Of a DNA stretch of 64,000 bases, positions 28,312 through 38,422 are shown in pieces. The position numbers were made by a program, and so were the translations under genes. Origin of the DNA: Acidobacteriota bacterium (lineage in GTDB: Bacteria; Acidobacteriota; Blastocatellia; Chloracidobacteriales; JADJPF01); NCBI GenBank assembly GCA_016213785.1, contig JACQZQ010000118.1:1-64000 (forward strand), in the 5' to 3' direction. Numbering within the stretch: position 1 is the first letter of the stretch; the number at the start of each line of letters is the position of its first letter. A model generated the notes under the pieces. That model was given only the letters and a program-made list of their open reading frames with translations, was not told the origin of the DNA and did no database searches.

Positions 28312-30705
28312 GTGAATAAAACCTTCCTCGCCTTATTTATCCTTTTGCTAGTAATATTTTTCCCTAGTCAAATTTATGGTCAAGCTGGAGTGCTAATTCC
28401 TAATGATCTTACTGGAAATGCACAAATAACAAACCCTAGTGCTAGTAAGTTTTCTGTAGCGACTGCTCTTTCTCTCTCTGAAATGACTGTAAAAGTTGAT
28501 ATTAATAACCAATTTGCCCGTGTAAAAGTAATGCAGATTTATACTAATAATACAGGGCGAGTACTTGAGGGAAAATATGTATTTTTAATTCCTAATACAG
28601 CCATTATTTCAGATTTTGCTGTTTGGGATGGGGATGTTCGTATCCCTGGAGTCATCATAGAAAAACGTCGTGCTAATGAAATTTATGAAGAAATTAAACA
28701 GCAATATATTGACCCAGGGCTTTTACAATCAGAAGAAGGTGAGGCTGCTTTTTCAACAAAAATTACCCCTATTCAGCCCTATAGCACCAAGCGAATGGAG
28801 TTAGAATATACAGAAGTACTTTCAGTAGACGGACTTAAATCCTATTTTTCTTTTCCCTTACGCCCATCAGACTTTGGTAAACAGCTAGCAAACGGATTTA
28901 AGCTAGATTTAACAATTTCTAGTAAATATAAAATGAAAGATTTTAATTTACTTAGTAAACAATACCCCTTAACTTTTTCACAACAAAGCGAGAATTTAAT
29001 CACTGCAAGCTATGAAGCCAGCCAAATTGTTTTTCAAGAAGACTTTGCCTTTAATTATTCGTTAAATGTCCCAAAGAGTGAAATACAATTTCTTGCTTAT
29101 CGTGCTCCTGAAAAAATTTCTCCACTAGAACTCCGCGATCCTGCACGTGCTAACCCTAATCCTGATGGCTATTTTGAAGCTAGCGTTATTTTTAGTGGAA
29201 CTAAAAAGGCTACAAAAGCAAAGTCTGAGCCTCGCTCAATGGTTTTAATGCTAGATACTTCGCTTTCAATGAGACTTGAAAAATTAGATAAATCCATTGA
29301 AGCTATAGAGTATTTTCTTCATTCCTTAACGCCTAAAGATAATTTTAACTTAGTCCTTTTTAATGATGATATTAACGTGTTTTCTAGCTCACCTATGGCA
29401 GCAACAACAGATAATGTTGAAAAAGCTATATTATTTATTCGCAATAGCTACTTAAGCGGTGGAACAGACTTAACAGCAGGGCTAAAAGCAGGTCTTGACG
29501 CAGCAAGAAAATTACCTGGTAATGAGCGAAATATTGTAATGATAACAGATGGTAACTCTACTTTAACAAGTACCTCATTAAAGAAAATTACTAATAGCTT
29601 TAATACAGAAAATAAACAGGTTGCACGCCTTTATGTTTTTGGCATAGGTAGCGATACTAACACACAAGTTCTAGGTGAGTTAGTAAGGGGTAGCAACGGT
29701 TATTTTAATTGGGCACGTGAGACAGAAGATTTAAGTTTTAAGCTAGCAGCATTTTTTGACAAAGTTGGTAAACCTGTTATTGAAAATATAGGGTTTACTT
29801 CAAATATTTCAAATTATCGTGATGACTTTTATCAAGTTTATCCTGATGTTGACCGTGTTTCCTATGATGGCTCAAGATTTGCCTTTGTTGGTCGTTATCG
29901 CCACCCCATAGAAAAACACCCTGTAGCGATTACTGGAACTCAATCAGGCGATATAGATTTATTAACCGCTACAGTAAAATTGCCAGAATTAGATATAACC
30001 TATGATCACCTACCAAGGCTATGGGCTAAAGCTAGAGTTGATGCACTGCTAAGAGAAATAGCCTTAAATGGTGAGACTGAAGAAGCTATTAATGAAATCA
30101 TAGCTCTTTCTAAAAAATATAAATTTATCACTCCTTATACAGCTTTTTTGGCTGCGCCTCGTTCGCTACTTCGCCCTCGTATTATTAAACCAGGTGATCC
30201 TGTTTTAAGAGTTCGTACAGATGAATCAATAGTCTCTATTGTTGCAGTTCTTCCCTATGGTGAAACTAAAGAATTAACTTACTTAAAAGATGAAGATGTT
30301 TGGGAGACTCGCTTTCTAGCTCCCAAAACTATGCAGGATGGTAGTTATAATGCTAGGTTGATTTTAATTGATAAAAATAATAACTCTTATGAAGAAGAAA
30401 AGAGTTTTATTATTGATAGTCGCCCGCCTAATTTAAGCGCCGAGCTAAGTAATAAACGAATTCAAGCTGGTAGAGATTTAGTAGTAAAAGTAAAAGCTGA
30501 TAGAGACACAAGACGTATTGCGGCTAGACTTTTTGGAGCACAACCCATTGCTATTGTTTGGGATGAGAAAGAAAAAATTAATCGTGGGCTTTTGCATATT
30601 CCCGAAGGCTTACCCGCAGGCCGTTATCAGCTAATTATTACTGCTGAAGACTTTGCCCATAACAGCAGCAACCTAGAACTTTCTTTAGAAGTATTGGGAA
30701 AATAA
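28312..30705 (+). CDS. VIT and von Willebrand factor A domain protein
   Basis: A 797-residue exported protein with a signal peptide (FLALFILLLVIFF, cleavage near IYGQAG). A VIT domain (~35-165) with the EGKYVFLIP and RRANEIYEEI motifs is followed by a vWA domain (~295-475) with MIDAS residues DTSLS, the GGTDL threonine and TDGNS. The C-terminal part is beta-rich. VIT-vWA proteins bind metal and other proteins and often act in surface complexes. The open frame runs from TTG 28288, but AGGAG at 28299-28303 sits 8 nt before GTG 28312, so I chose that start. It lies 4 nt upstream of the giant TPR gene, which supports an operon. Confidence 0.88.
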   Translation: MNKTFLALFILLLVIFFPSQIYGQAGVLIPNDLTGNAQITNPSASKFSVATALSLSEMTVKVDINNQFARVKVMQIYTNNTGRVLEGKYVFLIPNTAIISDFAVWDGDVRIPGVIIEKRRANEIYEEIKQQYIDPGLLQSEEGEAAFSTKITPIQPYSTKRMELEYTEVLSVDGLKSYFSFPLRPSDFGKQLANGFKLDLTISSKYKMKDFNLLSKQYPLTFSQQSENLITASYEASQIVFQEDFAFNYSLNVPKSEIQFLAYRAPEKISPLELRDPARANPNPDGYFEASVIFSGTKKATKAKSEPRSMVLMLDTSLSMRLEKLDKSIEAIEYFLHSLTPKDNFNLVLFNDDINVFSSSPMAATTDNVEKAILFIRNSYLSGGTDLTAGLKAGLDAARKLPGNERNIVMITDGNSTLTSTSLKKITNSFNTENKQVARLYVFGIGSDTNTQVLGELVRGSNGYFNWARETEDLSFKLAAFFDKVGKPVIENIGFTSNISNYRDDFYQVYPDVDRVSYDGSRFAFVGRYRHPIEKHPVAITGTQSGDIDLLTATVKLPELDITYDHLPRLWAKARVDALLREIALNGETEEAINEIIALSKKYKFITPYTAFLAAPRSLLRPRIIKPGDPVLRVRTDESIVSIVAVLPYGETKELTYLKDEDVWETRFLAPKTMQDGSYNARLILIDKNNNSYEEEKSFIIDSRPPNLSAELSNKRIQAGRDLVVKVKADRDTRRIAARLFGAQPIAIVWDEKEKINRGLLHIPEGLPAGRYQLIITAEDFAHNSSNLELSLEVLGK

Positions 30706-30709
30706 AATT

Positions 30710-33700
30710 ATGAAACGTAAATTTACTATTTTAGCCATTATCCTTAGTGTGTTAATTGTGTCTTCCTTAGCCCTACAAGCTGATACAGGGCAGGGAAAAA
30801 CTAAATCGACTGCTGCTGATAAACTAGCTCCAGGTAAGAAAATATCTGATAAACCTGCTACGGTAAATAAAGCAAATAAAACACCTACCCCAACCGAACA
30901 GGAAAAACCTGTTGCCAATGCTTCTAGGATTTTACCTGCTCAAATTGCTAATGCAGATTTAGCCACTCAACTTGATATAGATAAAGCTCTTTATACTTCA
31001 GAAGAGTTTTTTGGTACAAATAGCAGAACAAAAAGAGCTTATAGTGATGCTCGTAAAGAAGTCTCTAAGCTTATTTCACGCTATCCAAAAGATCCACGTC
31101 TTCAACTCACATCCGCTTTACTAGATGAAAGACTAGAAAATTTTGATCAAGCTATTTCATCAATGAATCAGTTTGTTGTTTTAAGTGGCAATTCTGTGCC
31201 TGCTTTGCGTAGGCTAGCTACTTTTTATCACAACAGAGCAATGTTTAAGGCTCAAGTTGAAACCCTTCAAAAACTAACATCAAATCTTAAAGTAGAAGAG
31301 AGAGAACCTGTTTACCGTGAAATTATTTCTATTGTAAAAGACCATGAAGTGAAAGGTTTTTCTATTGAAGATGCTTACAAAGAATTACTAGCTAGTGATA
31401 AAGATAATGTTGGACTTGTAAAAAGTTATGTTGAAGAATTAGCTCTAAAGAGAAAATACTCAGAAGCTATTAATATTCTAAATACTTATCAAGAAAAATA
31501 CCCAAGCGAGTTAAATTACTTTTTAGAAAAACGCTCAAGTGTTTATGAACAACAAGGTGACAGATTAAAAGCTGAAGCTGTTTATAGAGAAGCGTTTGAT
31601 CCGCTTTGGCCTAGCACTATCTCTACTAAATACTATGAGCTTTTAAGAAAATTTGGCCGCTATCGTGCTTATCGTCGTGAACTTCAATTAGAATCTAGCC
31701 GCAATGTTAGCTTTAACCCTACTACAAGACTTTTTAATTTATATGCTTATGAGGAAAATCGCCCACTAGCTTTTAATTTGCTTAAAGCTTATGAGGTAAA
31801 ACGCGGTGAACAAGCCAATTGGAAGCAACAAGAGCTAGAAACCCTAGCAGGGCTTTATATTTCTATTGGTCATTATGATGAAGCTTCGCGCTATCTCTAT
31901 ACTCTTTATTTGTCTGAAGGAATAAAACAAGGTTCTAAAGAAAGAGAAAAATATCTATCTAGGCTCTTTCAAATTCTTATGGATTCAGGCTCTCAGCCTG
32001 TACGCTTAAGTAATGGCGACCTTTCGCTTTATAAAGATATTGCTAAACTTGATCAAAATCCAGGTCTACTTAATGGAGTACTTTCGCTAATTTTATCTGG
32101 CAGTAGCATAGTTGATGAGTTTCAACAAAAAGAACTTAACGCCGCTAGTTATTTTAATCGCGCTTTTGCTTATAGAATCTTTAATAGCTTTAAGCAAGAA
32201 TATGCAAACTCTACAGAACTCCCTGTGATGTATAGCTATTTAATGTCTATGTTTGCTGGGTTTGGTGAACATAAGCTAGTTATTAACTTAGGTAAAGAAT
32301 TTCAAAATAAATTTCCTCAAGCACCAAACTACACCCAAATTACCCTGCAAATTGCTGATGCTTATGTTGCATTAGGTCAAAGAGATGCAGAAAGAGCTTT
32401 ACTTACTCAACTTTTAGATAAAATAGCACAGCAAAATGCTAATAGAGTTTTGCTACCATCTTCTCGGACAGTAAAAACTCTTAACCCTCAAGTAGAGGCG
32501 TTTGTAGATGAAGTAACCCGTGAAATTCAATTTTTTAGCGATACTTATAACCCTATTTGGATGAGCCAAGATAATGGTAATGAAAATTATAAAAATACTT
32601 ATAATACATACTCGTCTGATAATGGTGAGATAAATTATTCTCGTATTTTAGAAAGAGTGGTTTCTAGTTTTGGTACTGAAGGAAAAAAACAAGAAACATT
32701 AAAATTTTTCTCAGGAGAAATTAAAAAACATCCTAAAGAAGAAGGGCTTTATGAGAGGATGTTAAAATGGCTAGAATCAGCAAGGCTTTTTGAAGAACAA
32801 CTTAAGGTCTATACTGCTGCAATAAATAACTTTCAAGATAATAGCTGGTATCATAGCTTAAGCCGTTGGTATATTCGTAATAAGAAGAAAGCTGAATTTA
32901 GGGCTTATTCTAAGGAAATCGTTGACACCCTAGACCAAGCTGATATTAGAGAATATTTAGAACGATTTGTTTTAATGAATTATGGTAAAGTCACTGATAT
33001 AAATTATGACTCAAAGCTATATTTTGAACTCTATAGCTATGCCTTAAAGCGTTTTCCTAGCAATGTAGCTTTTGTTAATGGCTTACTACGTTATTATGCT
33101 GTTGAGAAAAACTGGACAGAGTGGGAACGTTTATCTTTTGAGTATTATTCTGTTGATTCAGCTATTCAAGAAAATTTACTTCGCTATTTAGCAAGCAAGA
33201 AAAAATTGCAAACTACTTATGAACAGGCGCGTCAAAAAGCTACTACTTCGCTTGCTTATCAACAATTTGCCGCCGATGCAGCAATAAAACTCTCTCATTT
33301 TGATGAAGCATTAGAGACTTATAGCTTATTAGTAGCTAATTATCCTGGAGAAACCCGCTATGCTCTTAAATTAGCCGATTTAATGCGCTCCTTTAGCTAT
33401 CAGGGAGAGAAGTTTTCTGAAGAATCAGCAAAAGTTTATCTTCAACTTGCACGAATTTATCCAACTAACCATGACTATAAAACTAAAGCAGGTGAAGTTT
33501 TTGCTGATATAAGCGATTTTGCTCGTGCTCGTAAAGTTTGGGACACTATCCTTACTAATGAACTAGGAGTCTCTAATACCTACTTAGAAGTAGCTAGTAT
33601 TTACTGGGATTATTACCAGTATGATGATGCAATTCGTGTAATAAATGATTATCGAGAAAACACTGGAGATAAAACAGCCCTAGCTTATAAAATGGGCGCA

Positions 33701-36700
33701 ATTTATGAAGGAAAAAATGATTGGAAACGCGCTATTAATGAATATGTTAGTGTGCTCTCTGAGCCAGGAATAGGTAGAGATATTGTAGTTAAACGCCTTG
33801 TCCAACTTACTCCCCGCCGTGATTTTGCTCAAGTAATTGCTCGTAGCTATATGGAACAGGCTTCAAATAATCCTAGTAACTGGCTTTTAAGCTTAGGTTA
33901 TAGCGAGTATTTAAGATCTGCTGGACGAGAAACTGAGGCTGATAACTTCTTACGCGATCAAGTTGCAAAACGTAGCGAAATAGAATTTCTAGAGGCTGTT
34001 AGGGATGTTTTTCATCGTGAAAGACTATCCCAAGATGAAGAGCAAACCTTTACAAGACTGATAAAACTTGCTCGTGATGAACGTGAAGCAATGAAATATC
34101 GCTTACAACAGGCTGATTTTTATGAGCAACGAAGGGATTTAACAAAGGCTAGTGAGGTTTTTGACGGGCTACTTACTCAATATCCTAATAATTTAGGTAT
34201 TATTCAAGATGCGGCTCAATTTTTTAGCCGTGCAGGGCTTACAGATAAATCAATTGCTTTATTTAAGGGTTCTGCCGGTCGTGCACAAGGTGATTATCGT
34301 AAGCAATTTACTTTACAGCTTGCTAAGCAGCTAGAAAAAGCTAATAAACTTGATGAAGCAGAGCAAACTTTAAGAGCTTGGTATAGCGAACATCCCCTAG
34401 ATAATGAGTTTTTCCGTAATCTAGTGGGAGTCTTAGGTAAAGCTAATAAGCAAGAAGCATTAGTAGAGCTTTATAGAGAAGCCTTAAAGCAACCTTCTAC
34501 AAATGGGTTATCTCAAGATGAATCAAAGACTTATATTATTAATATACGTCTTGCAATGGTTGAAACTCTAGCTAAACTTAATCGTCATAGCGAAGTAGTT
34601 GATCAATATATTGAGATAATAAATAAACAATTTGATAATGGTTTAATCATAGATGCAGCGTTTCGCTATGCACAGGCTAATAATCAATTAGAGCGTTTTA
34701 AGGCATATTATGAAGACACGTCTAAGAAATCTTTTAAGGACTATCGGTGGAACTTAGTTTTAGCCGCAATTTATGCAGCTAATGGAGAGGTTCCTAAAGA
34801 AATTGATCAATATAAACTTGCTTTAACTAATGAACCTCAACGTTTAGACCTACGCGAAACTCTAGCTACACTCTACACTCGCCAACAACGTTATGATGAG
34901 GCTGTAGTAGCATTAAAACGTAATTTTGAAATTGATGGAAATAATCCTGAATGGCTGACTAAAATTGCTAGAGTGCAGATTCAAGCTGATAAACCTGATC
35001 AAGCTGTTGCAACTCTAAAAGATAGCTTAACTCGTAATCCTAAAGTCACTATTAAATTGCTTTTTAATGCTGGAAAATTACTAGCAGAACGTAACTATAC
35101 AAAACAGTCGCTTGATTTTTACAAAGAAGCAATTACGCTATTTAAGGCAAATCCTGCTAAAGAAAACCTTGAAGTAGAACAAATTATAGACTATAGCCTT
35201 GCTTTACTTAAGAATACTAATGCACTTGCTACTTATCAGGAGCTAGAAAATCTAGAAACACGTATAAGAGCCATTTTAACAAGCGAAGATGGTAGAGATT
35301 ATGCCTATACTAGTTTTTCTAATATGGAAACTTTCCGAGCAAATAATTTTGGCGCTCAGGTTATGTCTATTAGCTCACCAAAAGAGCGTTTAGACTTAGC
35401 CACATATCTAAATCAATCAGTAAAAAATATTAAAGGATATGATGATAATAGCGAGCTAAATTTGAAAAAAATGCTTTCACTAGCTCAAAGTATTGGACTA
35501 ACAGAGCTTGAAGAATCTTTGTTAGTAAAAATAAAAGACCTTTCTTACTCTGTCTCTAGTAACAAATACTATAATAATATTGTTAGTTTACTATCATTTT
35601 ATGAGCGTTATGCGCTTTATGCTAAAGCAGCAGAGCTTTTAGAGGCTGAAAAGAAAGCAGGGCGGTGGAAACCTCTAGCAAAAGAGAGTAACACTGTTGA
35701 TTTTGAAATTGCTTATTATGAGCTAATTTCTGACTATTGGCATAAAGCTGGAATGTCTGATCGTGAACTAGCGGCTTTATCTGAGTATTACCGCAGTCGG
35801 TCAGGTTCATATACAAATAATTATGATGCTCTTGTGCAACGTTACTTAATTTTGCTAACAGAGCTAAATAAAAAAGAAGAGTTTAAGCAAATTGCTAATA
35901 AATCAAATCCTTTCCAACTTCAACTAATTAATTTTTTAATTTTACGTAAGGAAAAAGAGTTAGCTCTACAAGCTATTGATAATAGTAGCTTTAGCCAAGC
36001 TTGGAAATCTTCACGACGTGCTCAAGTTGGGCTTTATTTCCAAGACACAAGTCAAAATGTAGAAAAATCTTTCCAAGCTTCATTAGACTTAAAGCCTATT
36101 GGGCAAATGGTAAAACAAAAACCCAATGGTGAGAATGTTTTAGGCGGTTCAGATTGGTATGTCTCGGCTTCTAACTATGGTGTTTGGCTAAGTTTATCTC
36201 AAGATAAACTTTCTCAAGCACGTAAGTATATTGTTGCAAGAGCAGAGGACAAGCCCAAAGATGCTGTTGTACAATTAGAACTAGCTAATTTTTATATCAA
36301 TAGTAAAACCTTTAATTTAGCTGAAAAACATTTGGATTTAGCAAGCGAACTCTCACCTAATTCTCCTGCTATTTTAGTAACACAAGGTAATTATCACTTT
36401 ATGCGTGGAGATCGTGAAAAAGCTATTGCTACTTGGAATAACCTGATAGCAAAACGTAATGCTGGGTTATTACAGCATAATAGTTATTTTGATGCTTTAG
36501 CCTCACATGATTTAACAGAACAAGCATTGCCTTCAATAAGTCGTTTTCTTTCACGAGCATTAACAAAGATTTCTTGGGATGAACTTTCGCCTTTTGTCCG
36601 TAAAGTAGCTTTAGCAGGAAAAAATAACCCTAACTTAAGTAAGGCTATTGCAGACACGCTTTATCAAGTTATTAGAGATAATCCTAATAATATTAAATTA

Positions 36701-38419
36701 GGCCAAATGTTAGTTGAAGAGGATTTAATTACTACAACAGACGCAAAATCAACTATTTATCGTGCAATGCTTGAGCGCTATCAAGATTTAGTTGTAGCTA
36801 TTACTGCAACTGGGGGATCTTATAAAGACGGAGAGTATTACTATAGCGAAAAAGCAAGAAGTCTTTTAGATAGACATGAAAGAAAATTAATTGATTTTTT
36901 AATTACTAACCGTCAATTTGACCAAGCAAGGCAAAATATTCGATATTTACAAGATTCGCACTCAGAACTTGGGATAGAAATTACTCCTGAATGGATGGAA
37001 ATGGCTCAGGCTGTGGTTGAACTGCGTACAGGAGCAGTTGAAAAGGCCGTTCTAGCATTACGTCGCTATATTGGAGTAGCTAAAGAAAAGAAACCCGAAG
37101 ATTACTCTAACACTATAGAAGAAAATCGTCATCTTAAAGCTTACACTCTTTTAGTTAATGAACAACAAACTCAAGCTGCTGATGAATTGCTTTATGAATA
37201 TTACCAAGCACAACTAAGAATAGGACAAGGGACTATAGTTAATTATACTGGTATTGCAGGAGTTGAGTTTAGGCGTGGGAATAGCAAAGAAGCGCTAAAT
37301 TGGTTACAAAAGATGGTTGCAATTCTTGGTACTGCTGATGCAGCAATTGAGGCAGGAAAGTTAGCTGAACGTTATGAGGCTCATAAAGAGGCTTTTGAGT
37401 GGCGTAGTCAAGGAGCAAAACTTAATCCCTCACATGTAGAAAATCGCTTAGAACTAGCTCGTAATGCTGCTTTAATTGGACAAAATCAATTAGCCGTAAA
37501 TACTCTTAAGCAATTAATAGAAAGTCGTGAGACTAGTAATATTATTCGTGCTCAGGCTATTATGTTGATTCCTAGTGTAGCAGGTGGTAAAGATGGTGCA
37601 AATAATATACTCACTACTTTCCAAAATAACCCTGACTATTATGCTCAGCTTGTTACTTCAGGGCTTTTAATTGCTGCTGATCGTAAGGCAGAAGCAAAAG
37701 TAATACTTCAACAAGCCTCTAAATCAAGCACCGCAGCACAAGCAAGATTAATGCTTGCTGCCTTAGAAGTAGAGGAAAAATCACCTAATGCTAAAGTCTT
37801 ACTTCAAAATGCTCTTTATTCTGATAGTAAAGCTATGATTAATCAAGCAATAGCTTTTAGTATTGATGAGCCTAACTCAATTTTAGTACAAGCATTTATA
37901 AGCAATAACCAACTTAATGCAGCGCTTGCCTTTTCTCCAATTAAAGCTAAACGAATGTTAGTTCAACAAGAAGAAGAGGAATATTATGATGAATCAGAAG
38001 AAAATTCTTCTGAAAACTCACAAAATATTACTATTCGTAGCTTTAATTATCAGGAAATAGACATAACTGCTAAGCAGGCTAAGTATTTAACTTTAGCTGA
38101 AATGGCTGCTGAGCGTAGAAAAGCTACTGAAAATAAACTTTTAGAATCTCTAATTGATGTAGCTATTAAAGTTGGCGACTTACCTCAAGCAATAAATTTA
38201 ATTGCTAATTACCAAGCTACAATAAATAATCCACAACAATTTGCTTTACTTGAAGGAAAACGCAAAGGTTTAGTTGCACAAGTAAATAACACTCAAGCTA
38301 TTGAAGAAGCTGCATTAAAACTAGGCACGGAATTAACACAATCAGTTTTAGATCAGTTTTTATCTAAGTCTATTGGAAGCCAAGCATTAGAAGTTTCTAA
38401 AGAAGGAGAGGGATTATAA
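30710..38419 (+). CDS. Giant secreted TPR-repeat protein (2569 residues)
   Basis: A very long protein with a hydrophobic signal segment (~6-24) and a short Lys/Thr/Pro linker, then essentially all-helical TPR and TPR-like repeats from ~80 to ~2400. They are recognisable as recurring A-x(7)-Y/F-x(10)-P spacing, for example YPKDPRLQLTSALLDER, YPGETRYALKLADL and DEAEQTLRAWYSEHP. A Glu/Tyr/Ser-rich acidic patch occurs at ~2420-2445. Such superhelices are protein-binding scaffolds; no enzymatic motif is seen. It is translationally close (4 nt) to the VIT/vWA gene and to the next gene (3 nt). I infer a scaffold in the same envelope complex. The exact function is unknown. Confidence 0.85.
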   Translation: MKRKFTILAIILSVLIVSSLALQADTGQGKTKSTAADKLAPGKKISDKPATVNKANKTPTPTEQEKPVANASRILPAQIANADLATQLDIDKALYTSEEFFGTNSRTKRAYSDARKEVSKLISRYPKDPRLQLTSALLDERLENFDQAISSMNQFVVLSGNSVPALRRLATFYHNRAMFKAQVETLQKLTSNLKVEEREPVYREIISIVKDHEVKGFSIEDAYKELLASDKDNVGLVKSYVEELALKRKYSEAINILNTYQEKYPSELNYFLEKRSSVYEQQGDRLKAEAVYREAFDPLWPSTISTKYYELLRKFGRYRAYRRELQLESSRNVSFNPTTRLFNLYAYEENRPLAFNLLKAYEVKRGEQANWKQQELETLAGLYISIGHYDEASRYLYTLYLSEGIKQGSKEREKYLSRLFQILMDSGSQPVRLSNGDLSLYKDIAKLDQNPGLLNGVLSLILSGSSIVDEFQQKELNAASYFNRAFAYRIFNSFKQEYANSTELPVMYSYLMSMFAGFGEHKLVINLGKEFQNKFPQAPNYTQITLQIADAYVALGQRDAERALLTQLLDKIAQQNANRVLLPSSRTVKTLNPQVEAFVDEVTREIQFFSDTYNPIWMSQDNGNENYKNTYNTYSSDNGEINYSRILERVVSSFGTEGKKQETLKFFSGEIKKHPKEEGLYERMLKWLESARLFEEQLKVYTAAINNFQDNSWYHSLSRWYIRNKKKAEFRAYSKEIVDTLDQADIREYLERFVLMNYGKVTDINYDSKLYFELYSYALKRFPSNVAFVNGLLRYYAVEKNWTEWERLSFEYYSVDSAIQENLLRYLASKKKLQTTYEQARQKATTSLAYQQFAADAAIKLSHFDEALETYSLLVANYPGETRYALKLADLMRSFSYQGEKFSEESAKVYLQLARIYPTNHDYKTKAGEVFADISDFARARKVWDTILTNELGVSNTYLEVASIYWDYYQYDDAIRVINDYRENTGDKTALAYKMGAIYEGKNDWKRAINEYVSVLSEPGIGRDIVVKRLVQLTPRRDFAQVIARSYMEQASNNPSNWLLSLGYSEYLRSAGRETEADNFLRDQVAKRSEIEFLEAVRDVFHRERLSQDEEQTFTRLIKLARDEREAMKYRLQQADFYEQRRDLTKASEVFDGLLTQYPNNLGIIQDAAQFFSRAGLTDKSIALFKGSAGRAQGDYRKQFTLQLAKQLEKANKLDEAEQTLRAWYSEHPLDNEFFRNLVGVLGKANKQEALVELYREALKQPSTNGLSQDESKTYIINIRLAMVETLAKLNRHSEVVDQYIEIINKQFDNGLIIDAAFRYAQANNQLERFKAYYEDTSKKSFKDYRWNLVLAAIYAANGEVPKEIDQYKLALTNEPQRLDLRETLATLYTRQQRYDEAVVALKRNFEIDGNNPEWLTKIARVQIQADKPDQAVATLKDSLTRNPKVTIKLLFNAGKLLAERNYTKQSLDFYKEAITLFKANPAKENLEVEQIIDYSLALLKNTNALATYQELENLETRIRAILTSEDGRDYAYTSFSNMETFRANNFGAQVMSISSPKERLDLATYLNQSVKNIKGYDDNSELNLKKMLSLAQSIGLTELEESLLVKIKDLSYSVSSNKYYNNIVSLLSFYERYALYAKAAELLEAEKKAGRWKPLAKESNTVDFEIAYYELISDYWHKAGMSDRELAALSEYYRSRSGSYTNNYDALVQRYLILLTELNKKEEFKQIANKSNPFQLQLINFLILRKEKELALQAIDNSSFSQAWKSSRRAQVGLYFQDTSQNVEKSFQASLDLKPIGQMVKQKPNGENVLGGSDWYVSASNYGVWLSLSQDKLSQARKYIVARAEDKPKDAVVQLELANFYINSKTFNLAEKHLDLASELSPNSPAILVTQGNYHFMRGDREKAIATWNNLIAKRNAGLLQHNSYFDALASHDLTEQALPSISRFLSRALTKISWDELSPFVRKVALAGKNNPNLSKAIADTLYQVIRDNPNNIKLGQMLVEEDLITTTDAKSTIYRAMLERYQDLVVAITATGGSYKDGEYYYSEKARSLLDRHERKLIDFLITNRQFDQARQNIRYLQDSHSELGIEITPEWMEMAQAVVELRTGAVEKAVLALRRYIGVAKEKKPEDYSNTIEENRHLKAYTLLVNEQQTQAADELLYEYYQAQLRIGQGTIVNYTGIAGVEFRRGNSKEALNWLQKMVAILGTADAAIEAGKLAERYEAHKEAFEWRSQGAKLNPSHVENRLELARNAALIGQNQLAVNTLKQLIESRETSNIIRAQAIMLIPSVAGGKDGANNILTTFQNNPDYYAQLVTSGLLIAADRKAEAKVILQQASKSSTAAQARLMLAALEVEEKSPNAKVLLQNALYSDSKAMINQAIAFSIDEPNSILVQAFISNNQLNAALAFSPIKAKRMLVQQEEEEYYDESEENSSENSQNITIRSFNYQEIDITAKQAKYLTLAEMAAERRKATENKLLESLIDVAIKVGDLPQAINLIANYQATINNPQQFALLEGKRKGLVAQVNNTQAIEEAALKLGTELTQSVLDQFLSKSIGSQALEVSKEGEGL

Positions 38420-38422
38420 TTT

